Positions 50,715 through 58,537 are shown, numbered from the stretch's first letter. The stretch: 64,000 nt of DNA from Actinobacteria bacterium OV450 (GCA_001298555.1 LJCW01000338.1:30181-94180), one strand, 5' to 3'. Notes: generated by a model from the letters alone, not told the origin. Translations and numbers: made by a program.

Positions 50715-50745
50715 CTTGCTAACTATTGCAAGCGCCTGCTTGCAA
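50715..50745 (-). promoter_or_regulatory. Operator/promoter of the XRE-hbhA operon
   Basis: TTGCAAGC-N4-GCTTGCAA (50726-50745) is a perfect 8-bp dyad, and a third half-site CTTGC lies at 50715-50719 with the same 11-bp phase. TAGTTA (minus strand, 50720-50725) next to it is a candidate -10 box, so bound regulator would block RNA polymerase. Confidence 0.7.
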
Positions 50746-50776
50746 AATCACCCAGGGCGGGTTCCGCCGGGCCGGT

Positions 50777-51193
50777 TCACCGGGCGCGCGGCTGGTTGAA
50801 GCGCAGCATGTTGCCGGCCGGGTCGCGGAAGGCGCAGTCGCGGACACCGTACGGCTGGTCGGCCGGCTCCTGGAGCACCTCGCCGCCCGCGGCCCGGATG
50901 CGCTCGAACGCGGCGTCGACGTCGTCGGTGGAGAAGATCACGCCGCGCAGCATCCCCTTGGCCAGCAGCTCGGCCATCGCCTGCCGGTCGGCGGGCGCGG
51001 CGTTCGGGTTCGCGGCCGGCGGTTCGAGGACGATCTCCACGTCCGGCTGCGCGGGCGAGCCGACGGTCACCCAGCGCATGCCCTCGAACGAGACGTCGTT
51101 GCGGACCTCGAGACCGAGGGCGTCACGGTAGAAGGCCAGTGCCGCCTCGTGGTCGTCGACGGCGATGAAGCACTGGGACAGCTTGATTTCCAT
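50777..51193 (-). CDS. VOC-family (glyoxalase/bleomycin resistance-like) protein
   Basis: A 138-aa vicinal-oxygen-chelate protein with two beta-alpha-beta-beta-beta modules (QCFIAVDDHEAALAFYRDALGL... and VIFSTDDVDAAFERIRAAGGEV). The C-terminal PYGVRDCAFRDPAGNMLRFNQP is typical. The catalytic function is unknown. It is paired with an AraC-type regulator, a frequent partnership, but a 166-bp palindromic element separates the two genes. TAGCGT (51201-51206) 7 nt before the ATG acts as its -10 box; its first two bases lie in the element's end. Confidence 0.88.
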   Translation of the reverse strand: MEIKLSQCFIAVDDHEAALAFYRDALGLEVRNDVSFEGMRWVTVGSPAQPDVEIVLEPPAANPNAAPADRQAMAELLAKGMLRGVIFSTDDVDAAFERIRAAGGEVLQEPADQPYGVRDCAFRDPAGNMLRFNQPRAR

Positions 51194-51204
51194 GCATCCG
51201 ACGC

Positions 51205-51370
51205 TAAGGGCTGTCCCGTAATCCCCGGTGGATCAGCGCGCGGCGTCGGATGCGGTGCATCGCAAGGCGGAGGGGCGTCCGCATACTGGGCGTATCCGGG
51301 CGTCCCGACAACGCAGCGAGGTGCCGTAGCCGGCGTCGCGCGCCCGCCGGGGGTTACGGGACAGCCCTTA
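51205..51370. mobile_element. 166-bp MITE-like palindromic repeat between VOC and AraC genes
   Basis: The 17-bp terminal inverted repeats TAAGGGCTGTCCCGTAA (51205-51221) and its exact complement (51354-51370) extend to about 27 bp with two mismatches. The interior has no coding sequence. Related solo ends lie at 33942-33958 and 51881-51897. From memory, this GGGCTGTCCCGTAA repeat is widespread in Streptomyces intergenic DNA. The element's right end gives the stop codon of the AraC-type gene, and its left end gives two bases of the -10 box of the VOC gene. No target-site duplication is obvious. Confidence 0.75.
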
Positions 51371-51811
51371 AGCGCGGCCGGGGGTTTCCGCTCCTGCGCC
51401 CGGACCGCTCTCGGTCGGTCCGTTCCTGACCGGCCGCGTGAGGATCTTGGCGACGCACGCCGGAATGGCCGCACCCGGTTCATGGCTGCGGGCCCGGTAC
51501 GCGCTCGGGCTCTCACCGACCAGCTCGGTGAAGCGCGAGCTGAAGGAGCCCAGCGAGGTGCAGCCGACCTCGAAGCAGACCTCGGTGACGCTGAGGTCGC
51601 CCCGCCGCAGCAGCGCCTTCGCCCGCTCGACGCGCCGGGTCATCAGGTAGCTGTACGGGGTCTCCCCGAAGGCGGCCCGGAAGCTGCGGGAGAAGTGCCC
51701 CGGCGACATCAGGGCGACGCGCGCCAGCGCCGCGACGTCCAGGGGCTGCGCGTAGTCGCGGTCCATCGTGTCCCGGGCACGGCGCAGCCGCCGGAGGTCG
51801 TCGAGCGTCAC
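51368..51811 (-). CDS. AraC-family regulator (HTH-only)
   Basis: A 147-aa AraC/XylS-type protein with little more than the double helix-turn-helix (DVAALARVALMSPGHFSRSFRAAFGETPYSYLMTRRVERAKALL... SVTEVCFEVGCTSLGSFSSRFTELVGESPSAYRAR) and no sensory domain. It probably controls the downstream VOC gene. TACGCT 6 nt before the GTG suggests a leaderless mRNA. The TAA stop (51368-51370) lies in the end of the palindromic element, so the C-terminus may have been changed by its insertion. Confidence 0.88.
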   Translation of the reverse strand: MTLDDLRRLRRARDTMDRDYAQPLDVAALARVALMSPGHFSRSFRAAFGETPYSYLMTRRVERAKALLRRGDLSVTEVCFEVGCTSLGSFSSRFTELVGESPSAYRARSHEPGAAIPACVAKILTRPVRNGPTESGPGAGAETPGRA

Positions 51812-51880
51812 CCGGCCAGCGTAAGCCGCCGACGGCGGCGGCGGGACCCCGTCGCCGCCGCCGGAAACGGCCGCGGGAGA

Positions 51881-51897
51881 CTACGGGACAGCCCTCA
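51881..51897 (-). repeat. Solo end of the palindromic repeat at the prmC-like stop codon
   Basis: CTACGGGACAGCCCTCA is the third copy of the motif in the window; the last three bases (51895-51897) are the stop codon of the methyltransferase gene. Confidence 0.7.
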
Positions 51898-52662
51898 GGC
51901 CGCGCGGGTGGCGACGGCGATCGTGGCCGCGTGTTCCTCCGAGGTGGCCGCGCGGACCGTCAGGCCGGCCGCCGAGAGGGCCGAGGCCGTCTGCGGGGAC
52001 TGGCGGGCGCTCGTCTCGATCAGCAGCCTCCCGCCCGGAGCCAGCCAGGGCAGGGCCCCGGCCGCGACCCGGCGGTGGACGTCCAGGCCGTCCGCGCCGC
52101 CGTCCAGGGAGGCCATCGGCTCGTGTTCGCGGGCTTCCGGAGGCAGCAGCCCGATCTCCCGGGTCGGCACGTAGGGGGCGTTGACCACCAGGAGGTCCAC
52201 CCGGCCGCGCAGCGAGTCGGGGAGTGCGGCGTACAGGTCGCCCTGGTGGACCTGCCCGCCGTACGGGGCCACGTTCAGCCGCGCGTACGCCAGCGCCACC
52301 GGGTCGATGTCCGCGGCGTGCAGTTCCACCCGGGGCCCCAGCTGCGCCGCCACCGCCGCGCCGAGCGCGCCGACCCCGCAGCACAGGTCCAGGACGACGG
52401 CGTCGGGCCGGGCCAGGGCCACGGCCTCCTGCACCAGGAACTCGGTGCGCCGGCGCGGCACGAACGCCCCCTCGCCCACGCGCACGCGCAGTCCGCAGAA
52501 CTCCGCCCAGCCGACGACGTGTTCCAGCGGTTCGCCACCGGCCCGGCGGGCCACCAGGTCCGCCAGGTGTCCGTCGTCCCGGGCGGCCGCCGTCAGCAGT
52601 GCCGCCTCCTCCTCGGCGAACACGCAGCCCGCCGCCCGCAGGGTTTCCACGATCGAAGCCAC
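51895..52662 (-). CDS. PrmC-like N5-glutamine methyltransferase
   Basis: A 255-aa SAM-dependent methyltransferase of the HemK/PrmC family. N-terminal helices (IVETLRAAGCVFAEEEAALLT) precede the SAM site VLDLCCGVGALGAAVAAQ and the NAPYVP variant of the NPPY glutamine motif. The GTG 52662 with AGGAG 12 nt upstream is preferred over the TTG at 52695. The NPPY to NAPY change and low similarity around it suggest a paralogue of the true release-factor methyltransferase, which is normally encoded next to prfA, so the substrate is uncertain. Confidence 0.85.
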   Translation of the reverse strand: MASIVETLRAAGCVFAEEEAALLTAAARDDGHLADLVARRAGGEPLEHVVGWAEFCGLRVRVGEGAFVPRRRTEFLVQEAVALARPDAVVLDLCCGVGALGAAVAAQLGPRVELHAADIDPVALAYARLNVAPYGGQVHQGDLYAALPDSLRGRVDLLVVNAPYVPTREIGLLPPEAREHEPMASLDGGADGLDVHRRVAAGALPWLAPGGRLLIETSARQSPQTASALSAAGLTVRAATSEEHAATIAVATRAA

Positions 52663-52713
52663 GTGGCTCAGTCCACTCCTCGGTTCGTTCTGCAACAGGA
52701 CAAGACTGCGGGG

Positions 52714-53958
52714 TCAGAAGACGTCCGGGCACCACGGGCGGCGTGCCGTGCGGAACACCGCGTCCGCCAGCGCGAGCGCCCCGGGCCGCTGCTCCGTGAT
52801 CCGGCCCAGCTCGGCGAGGCGCACCGCCGATGCGTCGCCGAGGTACAGGGAGCCCAGCGCGGAGGCGTCGAGGCGCAGGTCCGCCGGGTCCTCGGTGCGC
52901 GTGCACTCCCCCGTGCCCGCGTCGAGCCGGTAGCGGCCGGCGGCGGGCCCCGCCGGGTCGGTCACGTCGAGTACGAGGACCCCGGGAACGGCGTACGTCC
53001 GCGCGGTCAGCGCCCGTACGACGTCCAGGAGGCGCACCCACAGGAAGTCGGCGGCGGTCACGATCCGGGCGGCGCGCGGGTCGGGCAGCAGCTCCGCGAC
53101 GAGGTCGTCGGGGGCGCGGTAGCCGGTGCGGACCTTCAGGACCCAGTCTATGGAGCACAGGAAGTGCCACAGGGCGCGCTGCGCGTCCGGGGTGACCGCT
53201 ATCAAGTCCTTGACCTGCACGGTGTTGAGCGGGACCTTGCCGTCCGTCCAGTGCTCGTCGGACGCGTACGCGACGAGGCCGGCGGGCTCGCCGTCCGCCG
53301 TCCGGTACACGGCGTGGAAGCGGCTCTTGTACGGGCGGCCGGACATCTCCTCCAGCCCGGTGGCCAGACTCCACCAGCGTGCGCTGCGGTCGACCGTGCC
53401 GGGTGAGAGCGCCCGCAGCCGCTCGTGCAGCCCGGGGCCGATCGTGCGCGCCTCGGCGACGTCCACCAGCTCGATCCGGCCGCCGCATCCGGGCCCGGCC
53501 CAGCGCGCGTCGAGCCCGGTGCGGCTCACGTCGATCTCCCACTCGGCGACCGAGGCGGCGGGCCCGAACCCGTACCGCCCGTAGATCGGGTACTCGGCGG
53601 CGATCAGCGTGGACACGACGTCGCCGCGTGCGGTCGCGGCCGCCAGCTCGGTGGCCATCATCCGGGTCAGCAGGCCGCGCCGGCGGTGCGTGGGCAGCAC
53701 GGCGACGTTGGTGACGGCACTCGCGGCCACCGTCGCCCCGCCGGGAACGGTCAGCTCCTGCGCGAACGAGCGGAGGGTGGCCACGCAGCGTCCCGTGGCG
53801 TCGTCGAAGGCGCCCAGCGTGCGCTCCACGTCGGTGTGCTTGGCCCGCTGGGCGAGGTCGGCATCGGTGACGGGCTCAGGACGCAGGAAGCCGGTGTTCA
53901 CGGCCCTGAGCCACGCGGGGAGTTCGGATTCGGCGATCGGCCGGACGTCTGCGCTCAT
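52714..53958 (-). CDS. eis: Eis-family N-acetyltransferase
   Basis: A 414-aa Eis protein: N-terminal GNAT domain with AVTNVAVLPTHRRRGLLTRMM (acetyl-CoA site), a second GNAT-like domain, and a C-terminal sterol-carrier-like domain ending CPDVF, whose terminal Phe carboxylate acts in catalysis in known Eis enzymes. Mycobacterial Eis acetylates aminoglycosides and peptides at several amines; the natural substrate in Streptomyces is unknown. TAGCGT 8 nt before the ATG points to a leaderless mRNA and rules out the longer upstream frame. Confidence 0.9.
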   Translation of the reverse strand: MSADVRPIAESELPAWLRAVNTGFLRPEPVTDADLAQRAKHTDVERTLGAFDDATGRCVATLRSFAQELTVPGGATVAASAVTNVAVLPTHRRRGLLTRMMATELAAATARGDVVSTLIAAEYPIYGRYGFGPAASVAEWEIDVSRTGLDARWAGPGCGGRIELVDVAEARTIGPGLHERLRALSPGTVDRSARWWSLATGLEEMSGRPYKSRFHAVYRTADGEPAGLVAYASDEHWTDGKVPLNTVQVKDLIAVTPDAQRALWHFLCSIDWVLKVRTGYRAPDDLVAELLPDPRAARIVTAADFLWVRLLDVVRALTARTYAVPGVLVLDVTDPAGPAAGRYRLDAGTGECTRTEDPADLRLDASALGSLYLGDASAVRLAELGRITEQRPGALALADAVFRTARRPWCPDVF

Positions 53959-54065
53959 GACCGGCCACGCTAAACCGCCACCCCGGCGCGGGTCGCCCGA
54001 ATTTACCCGCGCCGACGGGCAGCCGGACCGCCGACCCCGGGCCACCGGGCCACCGGGCCACCGGA

Positions 54066-54659
54066 CTAGGCGAGCAGGTCGTCCACTTGCGCCTCACCCT
54101 CCCGGTAGCGGCGGGTGATCTCCGCACTGCAGTCGTCCGCCGTGCGCTGGAGCTGCTGGCGGCGCCGCGAGACCTGCTGCTCGTAGCGCACCAGGCGGCC
54201 CATCGCGTCGTGCAGTTCCCCGTCGGTGCGGGCGTCCAGGTCCGACAGCTCGACGTCGGACAGCATCTCCGCGGCCAGCAGCCGGAACTCCTCGCTGTGC
54301 GGGGTGCCGAGCGTGACGTGCCGGGCGGAGGCGCTGCGCCGCGAGGGCGCGTCGGCGAGGATCTCCGAGAGCCGGTCGACGACCGGGGGCTCCGGGGTCA
54401 CCGGTGCCTCCGGATCGCTGCGCCGGGCCAGTTCGGCGCGCAGGATGTCGATCCGGCCCTGGAGGAGCCTGCGTACGTAGCTCAGGTCGGCTTCGTCGCG
54501 CTGTGCGTCTCGGCGCAGCATGCGAAGTTCCGGCAGGCCGAGCGCGGTGGCGGGCGTGGTCGGCGCCTGCTCCTCGCCCGTGCGCTGCGCGGGCGGTCTG
54601 GCCGCGCCTGTCGGTGTGGCCGTGGGTGATGCAGGTACGGAGGTACCAGAAGTGTTCAT
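54066..54659 (-). CDS. rsiG: Anti-sigma factor RsiG (c-di-GMP-dependent, targets sigma-WhiG)
   Basis: A 197-aa coiled-coil protein with two copies of the RsiG c-di-GMP motif E-x3-S-x2-R-x3-Q-x3-D: E56/S60/R63/Q67/D71 and E160/S164/R167/Q171/D175, both complete. In S. venezuelae RsiG loaded with c-di-GMP holds sigma-WhiG inactive and so delays sporulation. The start ATG 54659 gives the normal length, with GAGGGGA upstream. The WhiG gene itself is not in the window, but the diguanylate cyclase cdgB is. Confidence 0.95.
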   Translation of the reverse strand: MNTSGTSVPASPTATPTGAARPPAQRTGEEQAPTTPATALGLPELRMLRRDAQRDEADLSYVRRLLQGRIDILRAELARRSDPEAPVTPEPPVVDRLSEILADAPSRRSASARHVTLGTPHSEEFRLLAAEMLSDVELSDLDARTDGELHDAMGRLVRYEQQVSRRRQQLQRTADDCSAEITRRYREGEAQVDDLLA

Positions 54660-54820
54660 GTGACGTGTCCGTCCCCTCGACCGGTGCATGGGGTCGCCCC
54701 CGGCCCGCAGGACCGGGGGGAAGCACCGCCTGCGTGCATCGTGCCACTCTCCGTGGTGCGGATGCAGTCCCACGCCACCCGATCGGCCCCTGATGGGTGC
54801 ACGCCTGGTACACAGGTGGT

Positions 54821-55246
54821 ATGCGAGCAGTGGTGCAGAGGGTGGACGGCGCGAGCGTCGTGGTGGCCGGCGAGACCGTGGGCGAGATCGTCGGCGAGGG
54901 GCTGTGCGTACTGGTGGGGGTGACCCACGACGACACCCCGGAGAAGGCGGCGCAGCTGGCGCGCAAGCTGTGGTCGGTGCGCATCCTGGAGGCGGAGAAG
55001 TCCTGCAGCGACGTGGACGCTCCGCTGCTGGTCATCTCGCAGTTCACCCTCTACGGAGACGCCCGCAAGGGCCGGCGCCCCACGTGGAACGCGGCGGCCC
55101 CGGGCGAGGTCGCCGAGCCGCTGGTCGACGAGGTCGTCGCGCAGCTGCGCGCGCTGGGGGCGACGGTGGAGACGGGCCGGTTCGGCGCGGACATGCGGGT
55201 CTCGCTGACCAACCACGGCCCGTTCACCATCGTCATCGACGTCTGA
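54821..55246 (+). CDS. dtd: D-aminoacyl-tRNA deacylase
   Basis: A 141-aa Dtd protein. MRAVVQRVDGASV is the family start, SQFTLYGDARKGRRP holds the catalytic and chirality-checking region, and the cross-subunit Gly-cisPro is in NHGPFTIVID. It removes D-amino acids and glycine misloaded on tRNA. The ATG 54821 is preferred over the upstream GTG/ATG frame; TACACA 6 nt before it may be a -10 box. It is divergent from rsiG and convergent with ygfZ. Confidence 0.96.
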   Translation: MRAVVQRVDGASVVVAGETVGEIVGEGLCVLVGVTHDDTPEKAAQLARKLWSVRILEAEKSCSDVDAPLLVISQFTLYGDARKGRRPTWNAAAPGEVAEPLVDEVVAQLRALGATVETGRFGADMRVSLTNHGPFTIVIDV

Positions 55247-55296
55247 GGCTCCCGAGGCTCCTGGGACGCCCGAGGCGCCCGGGACCGCCCGGACGG

Positions 55297-56265
55297 TCAG
55301 GGCGCTACGACGACCTCCTGCGCGGCCGCCGTCGTACCGGCCAGCAGCGGGGCGTCGACCGGCACGTTCCGCTTGACCAGGGCGAGCGCGATCGGGCCCA
55401 GCTCGTGGTGGCGGACCGCGGTGGTCACGAAGCCGAGCTGGCGGCCCTCCTCCCCGTCGGCGGCGAGCCGGATCGGGGTGCCGTGCGCCGGGAGCAGCAC
55501 TTCGGAGCCGTCCAGGTGGAGGAAGACGAGGCGGCGCGGGGGCTTGCCGAGGTTGTGGACGCGGGCCACCGTCTCCTGGCCGCGGTAGCAGCCCTTCTGG
55601 AGGTGCACGGCGGTGCCGATCCAGCCCAGCTCGTGCGGGATGGTCCGGTGGTCCGTCTCCAGGCCGAGCCGCGGGCGGTGCGCCTCGACGCGCAGGGCCT
55701 CGTACGCGAGGAGGCCGGCGGCGGGGCCGTGGGAGGCGGCGAAGGCCTCCAGCTGGGCGCGGGGCAGGAACACGTCGCGGCCGTGCGCGGTCTCCCGTAC
55801 GGGGTGCTCCTCGGGGAGCTCGGCGATGGAGCCGGCCGGCAGGTGCACGACGGCGAAGTCGGCGGTGCGGTCGGCGACTTCGACGCGGTAGAAGAACTTC
55901 ATCGACTCCAGGTAGGCGATCAGCGCGTCCTGGGTGCCGGGCTCCACGTGCGCCCACACGGTCTCGCCGTCGTCGACGAGGTAGAGCGCGTGCTCGATGT
56001 GGCCGTTCGCGGAGAGGATCAGTGCCTCGGTGGCCTGCCCGGGCGGCAGCTCGGTGAGGTGCTGGGTGAGCAGCAGGTGCAGCCAGCTCAGCCGCTCCGG
56101 TCCGGTGACGGTGAGGACCCCGCGGTGCGAGAGGTCGACGAAACCGCGGCCGTCGGCGAGTGCGCGCTGTTCGCCGTACAGCTCTCCGTAGTGGGCGGCG
56201 ACGCCCTCGTCGCGGCCTTCGGCCGGTACGGCGCCGGGGAGATGGAGCAAGGGGCTGCTGGTCAT
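55297..56265 (-). CDS. ygfZ: Folate-binding YgfZ-family protein
   Basis: A 322-aa aminomethyltransferase-like protein. The family signature KGCYRGQE with its conserved Cys is present, after the N-terminal FVDLSHRGVLTVTGPERLSWLH. YgfZ helps to make or repair some Fe-S proteins (radical SAM enzymes such as MiaB) in a folate-dependent manner. TAGGCT (56273-56278) is 7 nt before the ATG, so the mRNA is leaderless. It follows nur on the same strand, 33 bp apart. Confidence 0.93.
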   Translation of the reverse strand: MTSSPLLHLPGAVPAEGRDEGVAAHYGELYGEQRALADGRGFVDLSHRGVLTVTGPERLSWLHLLLTQHLTELPPGQATEALILSANGHIEHALYLVDDGETVWAHVEPGTQDALIAYLESMKFFYRVEVADRTADFAVVHLPAGSIAELPEEHPVRETAHGRDVFLPRAQLEAFAASHGPAAGLLAYEALRVEAHRPRLGLETDHRTIPHELGWIGTAVHLQKGCYRGQETVARVHNLGKPPRRLVFLHLDGSEVLLPAHGTPIRLAADGEEGRQLGFVTTAVRHHELGPIALALVKRNVPVDAPLLAGTTAAAQEVVVAP

Positions 56266-56298
56266 GCCATCCAGCCTACGACCCTGCCCGGGCGGCTC

Positions 56299-56754
56299 CT
56301 ATGCCGGAGCGGCGTGCTGTCCGGCAGCGCACTTCTTGCAGAGTCCGAAGATCGCGAAGTGCTTCATGTCGGTCTCGAAGCCGAAGGTGGCGCGGAGCTT
56401 CGCGGTGAACTCGGCGGCGATGTCCACGTCCGCCTCGATCACGTCGGTGCATTCGCGGCAGACCAGGTGGATGTGGTGGTGCCGGTCGGCCAGGTGGTAC
56501 GTGGGCGCCCCGTGCCCGAGGTGGGCGTGCGAGACCAGCTTCAGCTCCTCCAGGAGCTCCAGCGTGCGGTAGACCGTGGAGATGTTGACCCCGGAGGCGG
56601 TCTTGCGGACGTGGGCGAGGATTTCGTCGGGTGTCGCGTGCTCCAGCGTGTCGACGGCTTCCAGCACGAGCTGGCGCTGCGGGGTCAGCCGGTATCCGCG
56701 CTGCCGCAGGTCGCTCTTCCAGTCGGCACTCTCGGTGTCTCCGATGCTCCCCAC
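56299..56754 (-). CDS. nur: Fur-family regulator, probably nickel-responsive Nur
   Basis: A 151-aa Fur-family repressor. DNA-binding domain: QRGYRLTPQRQLVLEAVDTLEHATPDEILAHVRKTASGVNISTVYRTLELLEEL. The metal/dimerisation domain has DRHHHIHLVCRECTDVIEAD and a C-terminal CKKC. As I remember it, the sequence is close to S. coelicolor Nur, which uses Ni2+ to repress sodF and activate sodN. The DNA-binding and HHHIH segments do not by themselves tell Nur from FurA or Zur, so the metal is inferred from similarity and position. A TACACT box 6 nt before the GTG supports the start at 56754. Confidence 0.88.
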   Translation of the reverse strand: MGSIGDTESADWKSDLRQRGYRLTPQRQLVLEAVDTLEHATPDEILAHVRKTASGVNISTVYRTLELLEELKLVSHAHLGHGAPTYHLADRHHHIHLVCRECTDVIEADVDIAAEFTAKLRATFGFETDMKHFAIFGLCKKCAAGQHAAPA

Positions 56755-56774
56755 CCGGCCAGTGTAAGCGCGGG

Positions 56775-56807
56775 AAGGGGACCGCGGGCTCGGCCCGCGG
56801 TCCCCTT
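56775..56807 (-). terminator. Terminator after the nitrobindin-like gene
   Basis: A perfect 15-bp stem (56775-56789 with 56793-56807) with a TCG loop lies 13 bp after the stop, between this gene and the nur promoter. Confidence 0.85.
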
Positions 56808-56820
56808 TTCGCGCACGGAC

Positions 56821-57393
56821 TCAGCGGAAGAAGGCGATGCCGTCGTCGGGCATGTCGGGGAGGTTGCGCGCCATCTCGGCGACTTCCTCGGGGGTGACGA
56901 CCTTCTTGAGCTGGGCCGACATGTACGGGCGCAGCTCGACGTCCGGCGTCGCCTTCTCGCCGACCCACATCAGGTCGCTCTTGACGTAGCCGTAGAGCCG
57001 CTTGCCGCCGCTGTACGGGCCGGAGGCCGCGGTGCGGGCGACGGCGTCCGTCACGAGGTCGATCTGCGGCTTCTGGTCGGCGAGCTCGCCGTACCAGACC
57101 TCGACGACGCCCTGGTCGCGGACCATGACGATCTCGACCTTGCGGTCCTTGTCGATGCGCCAGTAGCCGGACTCGGACTCCAGCGGCCTCACCTTGTTGC
57201 CCTCGGCGTCGAGGACCCAGCTGTGGGAGGTGTACTCCAGGAAGTCCCGGCCGTCGTGGCTGAAGACGACTTCCTGGCCGAAGTTGCACTTCTCTTCACC
57301 GGGGAAGTCGAAGACGCCCGCGCCCTCCCAGGTACCGAGGAGGAAGGCGAGGGGCACGAGGCCCGGGTTCAGGTCGGACGGGATCTGGATCAT
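56821..57393 (-). CDS. Nitrobindin/FABP-like beta-barrel protein
   Basis: A 190-aa member of the nitrobindin (DUF1794/THAP4-like) heme-binding family. The conserved start LNPGLVPLAFLLGTWEGAGVF, FLEYTSHSWVLD and EVWYGELADQKPQIDL fit. The proximal His expected for nitrobindin ferric heme lies near the C-terminus in family members; here the C-terminus ends DDGIAFFR and I cannot place it with confidence. NO or peroxynitrite chemistry is the family role. It lies upstream of nur without sharing its promoter. Confidence 0.85.
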   Translation of the reverse strand: MIQIPSDLNPGLVPLAFLLGTWEGAGVFDFPGEEKCNFGQEVVFSHDGRDFLEYTSHSWVLDAEGNKVRPLESESGYWRIDKDRKVEIVMVRDQGVVEVWYGELADQKPQIDLVTDAVARTAASGPYSGGKRLYGYVKSDLMWVGEKATPDVELRPYMSAQLKKVVTPEEVAEMARNLPDMPDDGIAFFR

Positions 57394-57456
57394 GAATGGC
57401 TGCTCAGGCGATCTGTGGGAGGGGTTCCGGGTCCGGGGCGGCGGCCGATCGGATGA

Positions 57457-57558
57457 TCAGCGCTGACCCTGGTACAGCTTCTTCACTGCGAGGCCGGTGA
57501 AGGCGAGCACGCCGACGCAGACCAGGACCAGCAGGGAGGTGAAGAATGCCTCAAGCAC
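57457..57558 (-). CDS. 33-aa small membrane protein
   Basis: A tiny gene too short for usual ORF searches. GTG 57558 has AGGAG 7 nt upstream (GAGGAGCACCCC). The product has one transmembrane helix (LLVLVCVGVLAFTGLAV) followed by KKLYQGQR, so it is probably anchored with a basic C-terminus inside. The neighbouring FABP gene lies 63 bp downstream and the two may form a unit. A TAGGCT box near 57605-57610 (minus strand) would start its mRNA about 40 nt upstream. No family name known to me. Confidence 0.75.
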   Translation of the reverse strand: MLEAFFTSLLVLVCVGVLAFTGLAVKKLYQGQR

Positions 57559-57593
57559 GGGGTGCTCCTCGGAGTGATGTGGGCGTGTACGGG

Positions 57594-57627
57594 GCCGGTC
57601 CCCAAGCCTACTGGCCCGGGGACCGGC
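57594..57627 (-). terminator. Terminator of the three-gene membrane operon
   Basis: GCCGGTCCCC/GGGGACCGGC is a perfect 10-bp stem (57594-57603 with 57618-57627) with a 14-nt loop, 37 bp after the last gene. Confidence 0.7.
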
Positions 57628-57664
57628 GCACTCCGTGAGGTAGGCCGCACGGCGCTCCCGGGGG

Positions 57665-58537
57665 TCAGTACAGCAGCTGGCTCTGCAGGATCAGCGTCTG
57701 GTGGAACGGGACGACCGGGGCCTGCCCCTTGCGGGTCTGCAGGACCAGGGCCTGGATGTCACCCGACTGGACGCAGCCGAACCGGACCTGTTCGTCCCCC
57801 GCCGGCTGGGCCTCCTGGTAGAGCGTCACGTCGCGGGCACTGCGCCAGGAGGGGCCGGCGGCCGCGCTGTCGCTGCCCAGGTCGTTGCGCTGGTTCCGCT
57901 TGGCCTCGCTCCAGACCGGGTCGGCCTCCAGCACCGAGGCGTTGGCCAGGCCCGTGGACACGGTGCAGCCCTTGAAGGCGTCCACGAATCCCGGGCCTTG
58001 GAAACGCAGCAGGTAGATGTGGGTGCGGGTGCCGTCCGGGGTGGTCCAGCCGCGCCCGGCGATCTGGCGCAGCCCCTCGTTCACGAGCTGCGTCTTGAGC
58101 TTCTCCCGCTCGCCCGCCTGGTACTCCTCCAGGAAGGCGTCGACCGTCACCGCCTCGTCCTTCTCCCGCTTCAGCGTGGAGTCGGCGGTCGCACCGGCGG
58201 GTGCGGGAAGCAGCAGCTGGTTCAGCCCGGCGTAGTGGATGCCCTCCGGGTTGTCCGCGGCGAACGGCAGAGCGGCGCCCGCCGGCAGCTGCGGCTTGGT
58301 CAGGGCCGGGTACGTCCAGCGGCCGTCGTCCTCGGTGGACAGGCCGGGGACGTCGGTGCGCTCGGCCCGGGTGATCCCGTACGTGACCCCCGTGCCGACG
58401 GCGGCGAAGACGAGCACGGCGGCCGTCCAGCGCAGCGCGGCGAACAGCGTGCGGCGGTCCTCGGGGGCGGCGGGGGCCTGCGGCTCGGGCTCGGCGGCGG
58501 GGGCCGTCCCGGCCACGGCGGTGTTCTGCTCGGTCAC
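57665..58537 (-). CDS. Single-pass membrane protein, third gene of a coupled operon
   Basis: A 290-aa protein. An acidic Pro/Ala-rich N-terminus (about 1-30) precedes one helix (ALRWTAAVLVFAAVGTGVTYGI), and a 240-aa extracellular domain follows (LPFAADNPEGIHYAGLNQLLLP, two Cys at GCTVSTG and GCVQSGD that may pair). The GTG at 58537 overlaps the stop of the preceding gene by 4 bp (GTGA). The three proteins 57665-60155 share the same plan, but no named domain is recognised. Confidence 0.78.
   Translation of the reverse strand: MTEQNTAVAGTAPAAEPEPQAPAAPEDRRTLFAALRWTAAVLVFAAVGTGVTYGITRAERTDVPGLSTEDDGRWTYPALTKPQLPAGAALPFAADNPEGIHYAGLNQLLLPAPAGATADSTLKREKDEAVTVDAFLEEYQAGEREKLKTQLVNEGLRQIAGRGWTTPDGTRTHIYLLRFQGPGFVDAFKGCTVSTGLANASVLEADPVWSEAKRNQRNDLGSDSAAAGPSWRSARDVTLYQEAQPAGDEQVRFGCVQSGDIQALVLQTRKGQAPVVPFHQTLILQSQLLY

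Noticed and set aside
54066..54659. Generic coiled-coil or septum protein for the gene at 54066
   Set aside because: Two exact E-x3-S-x2-R-x3-Q-x3-D motifs at the expected spacing identify RsiG.
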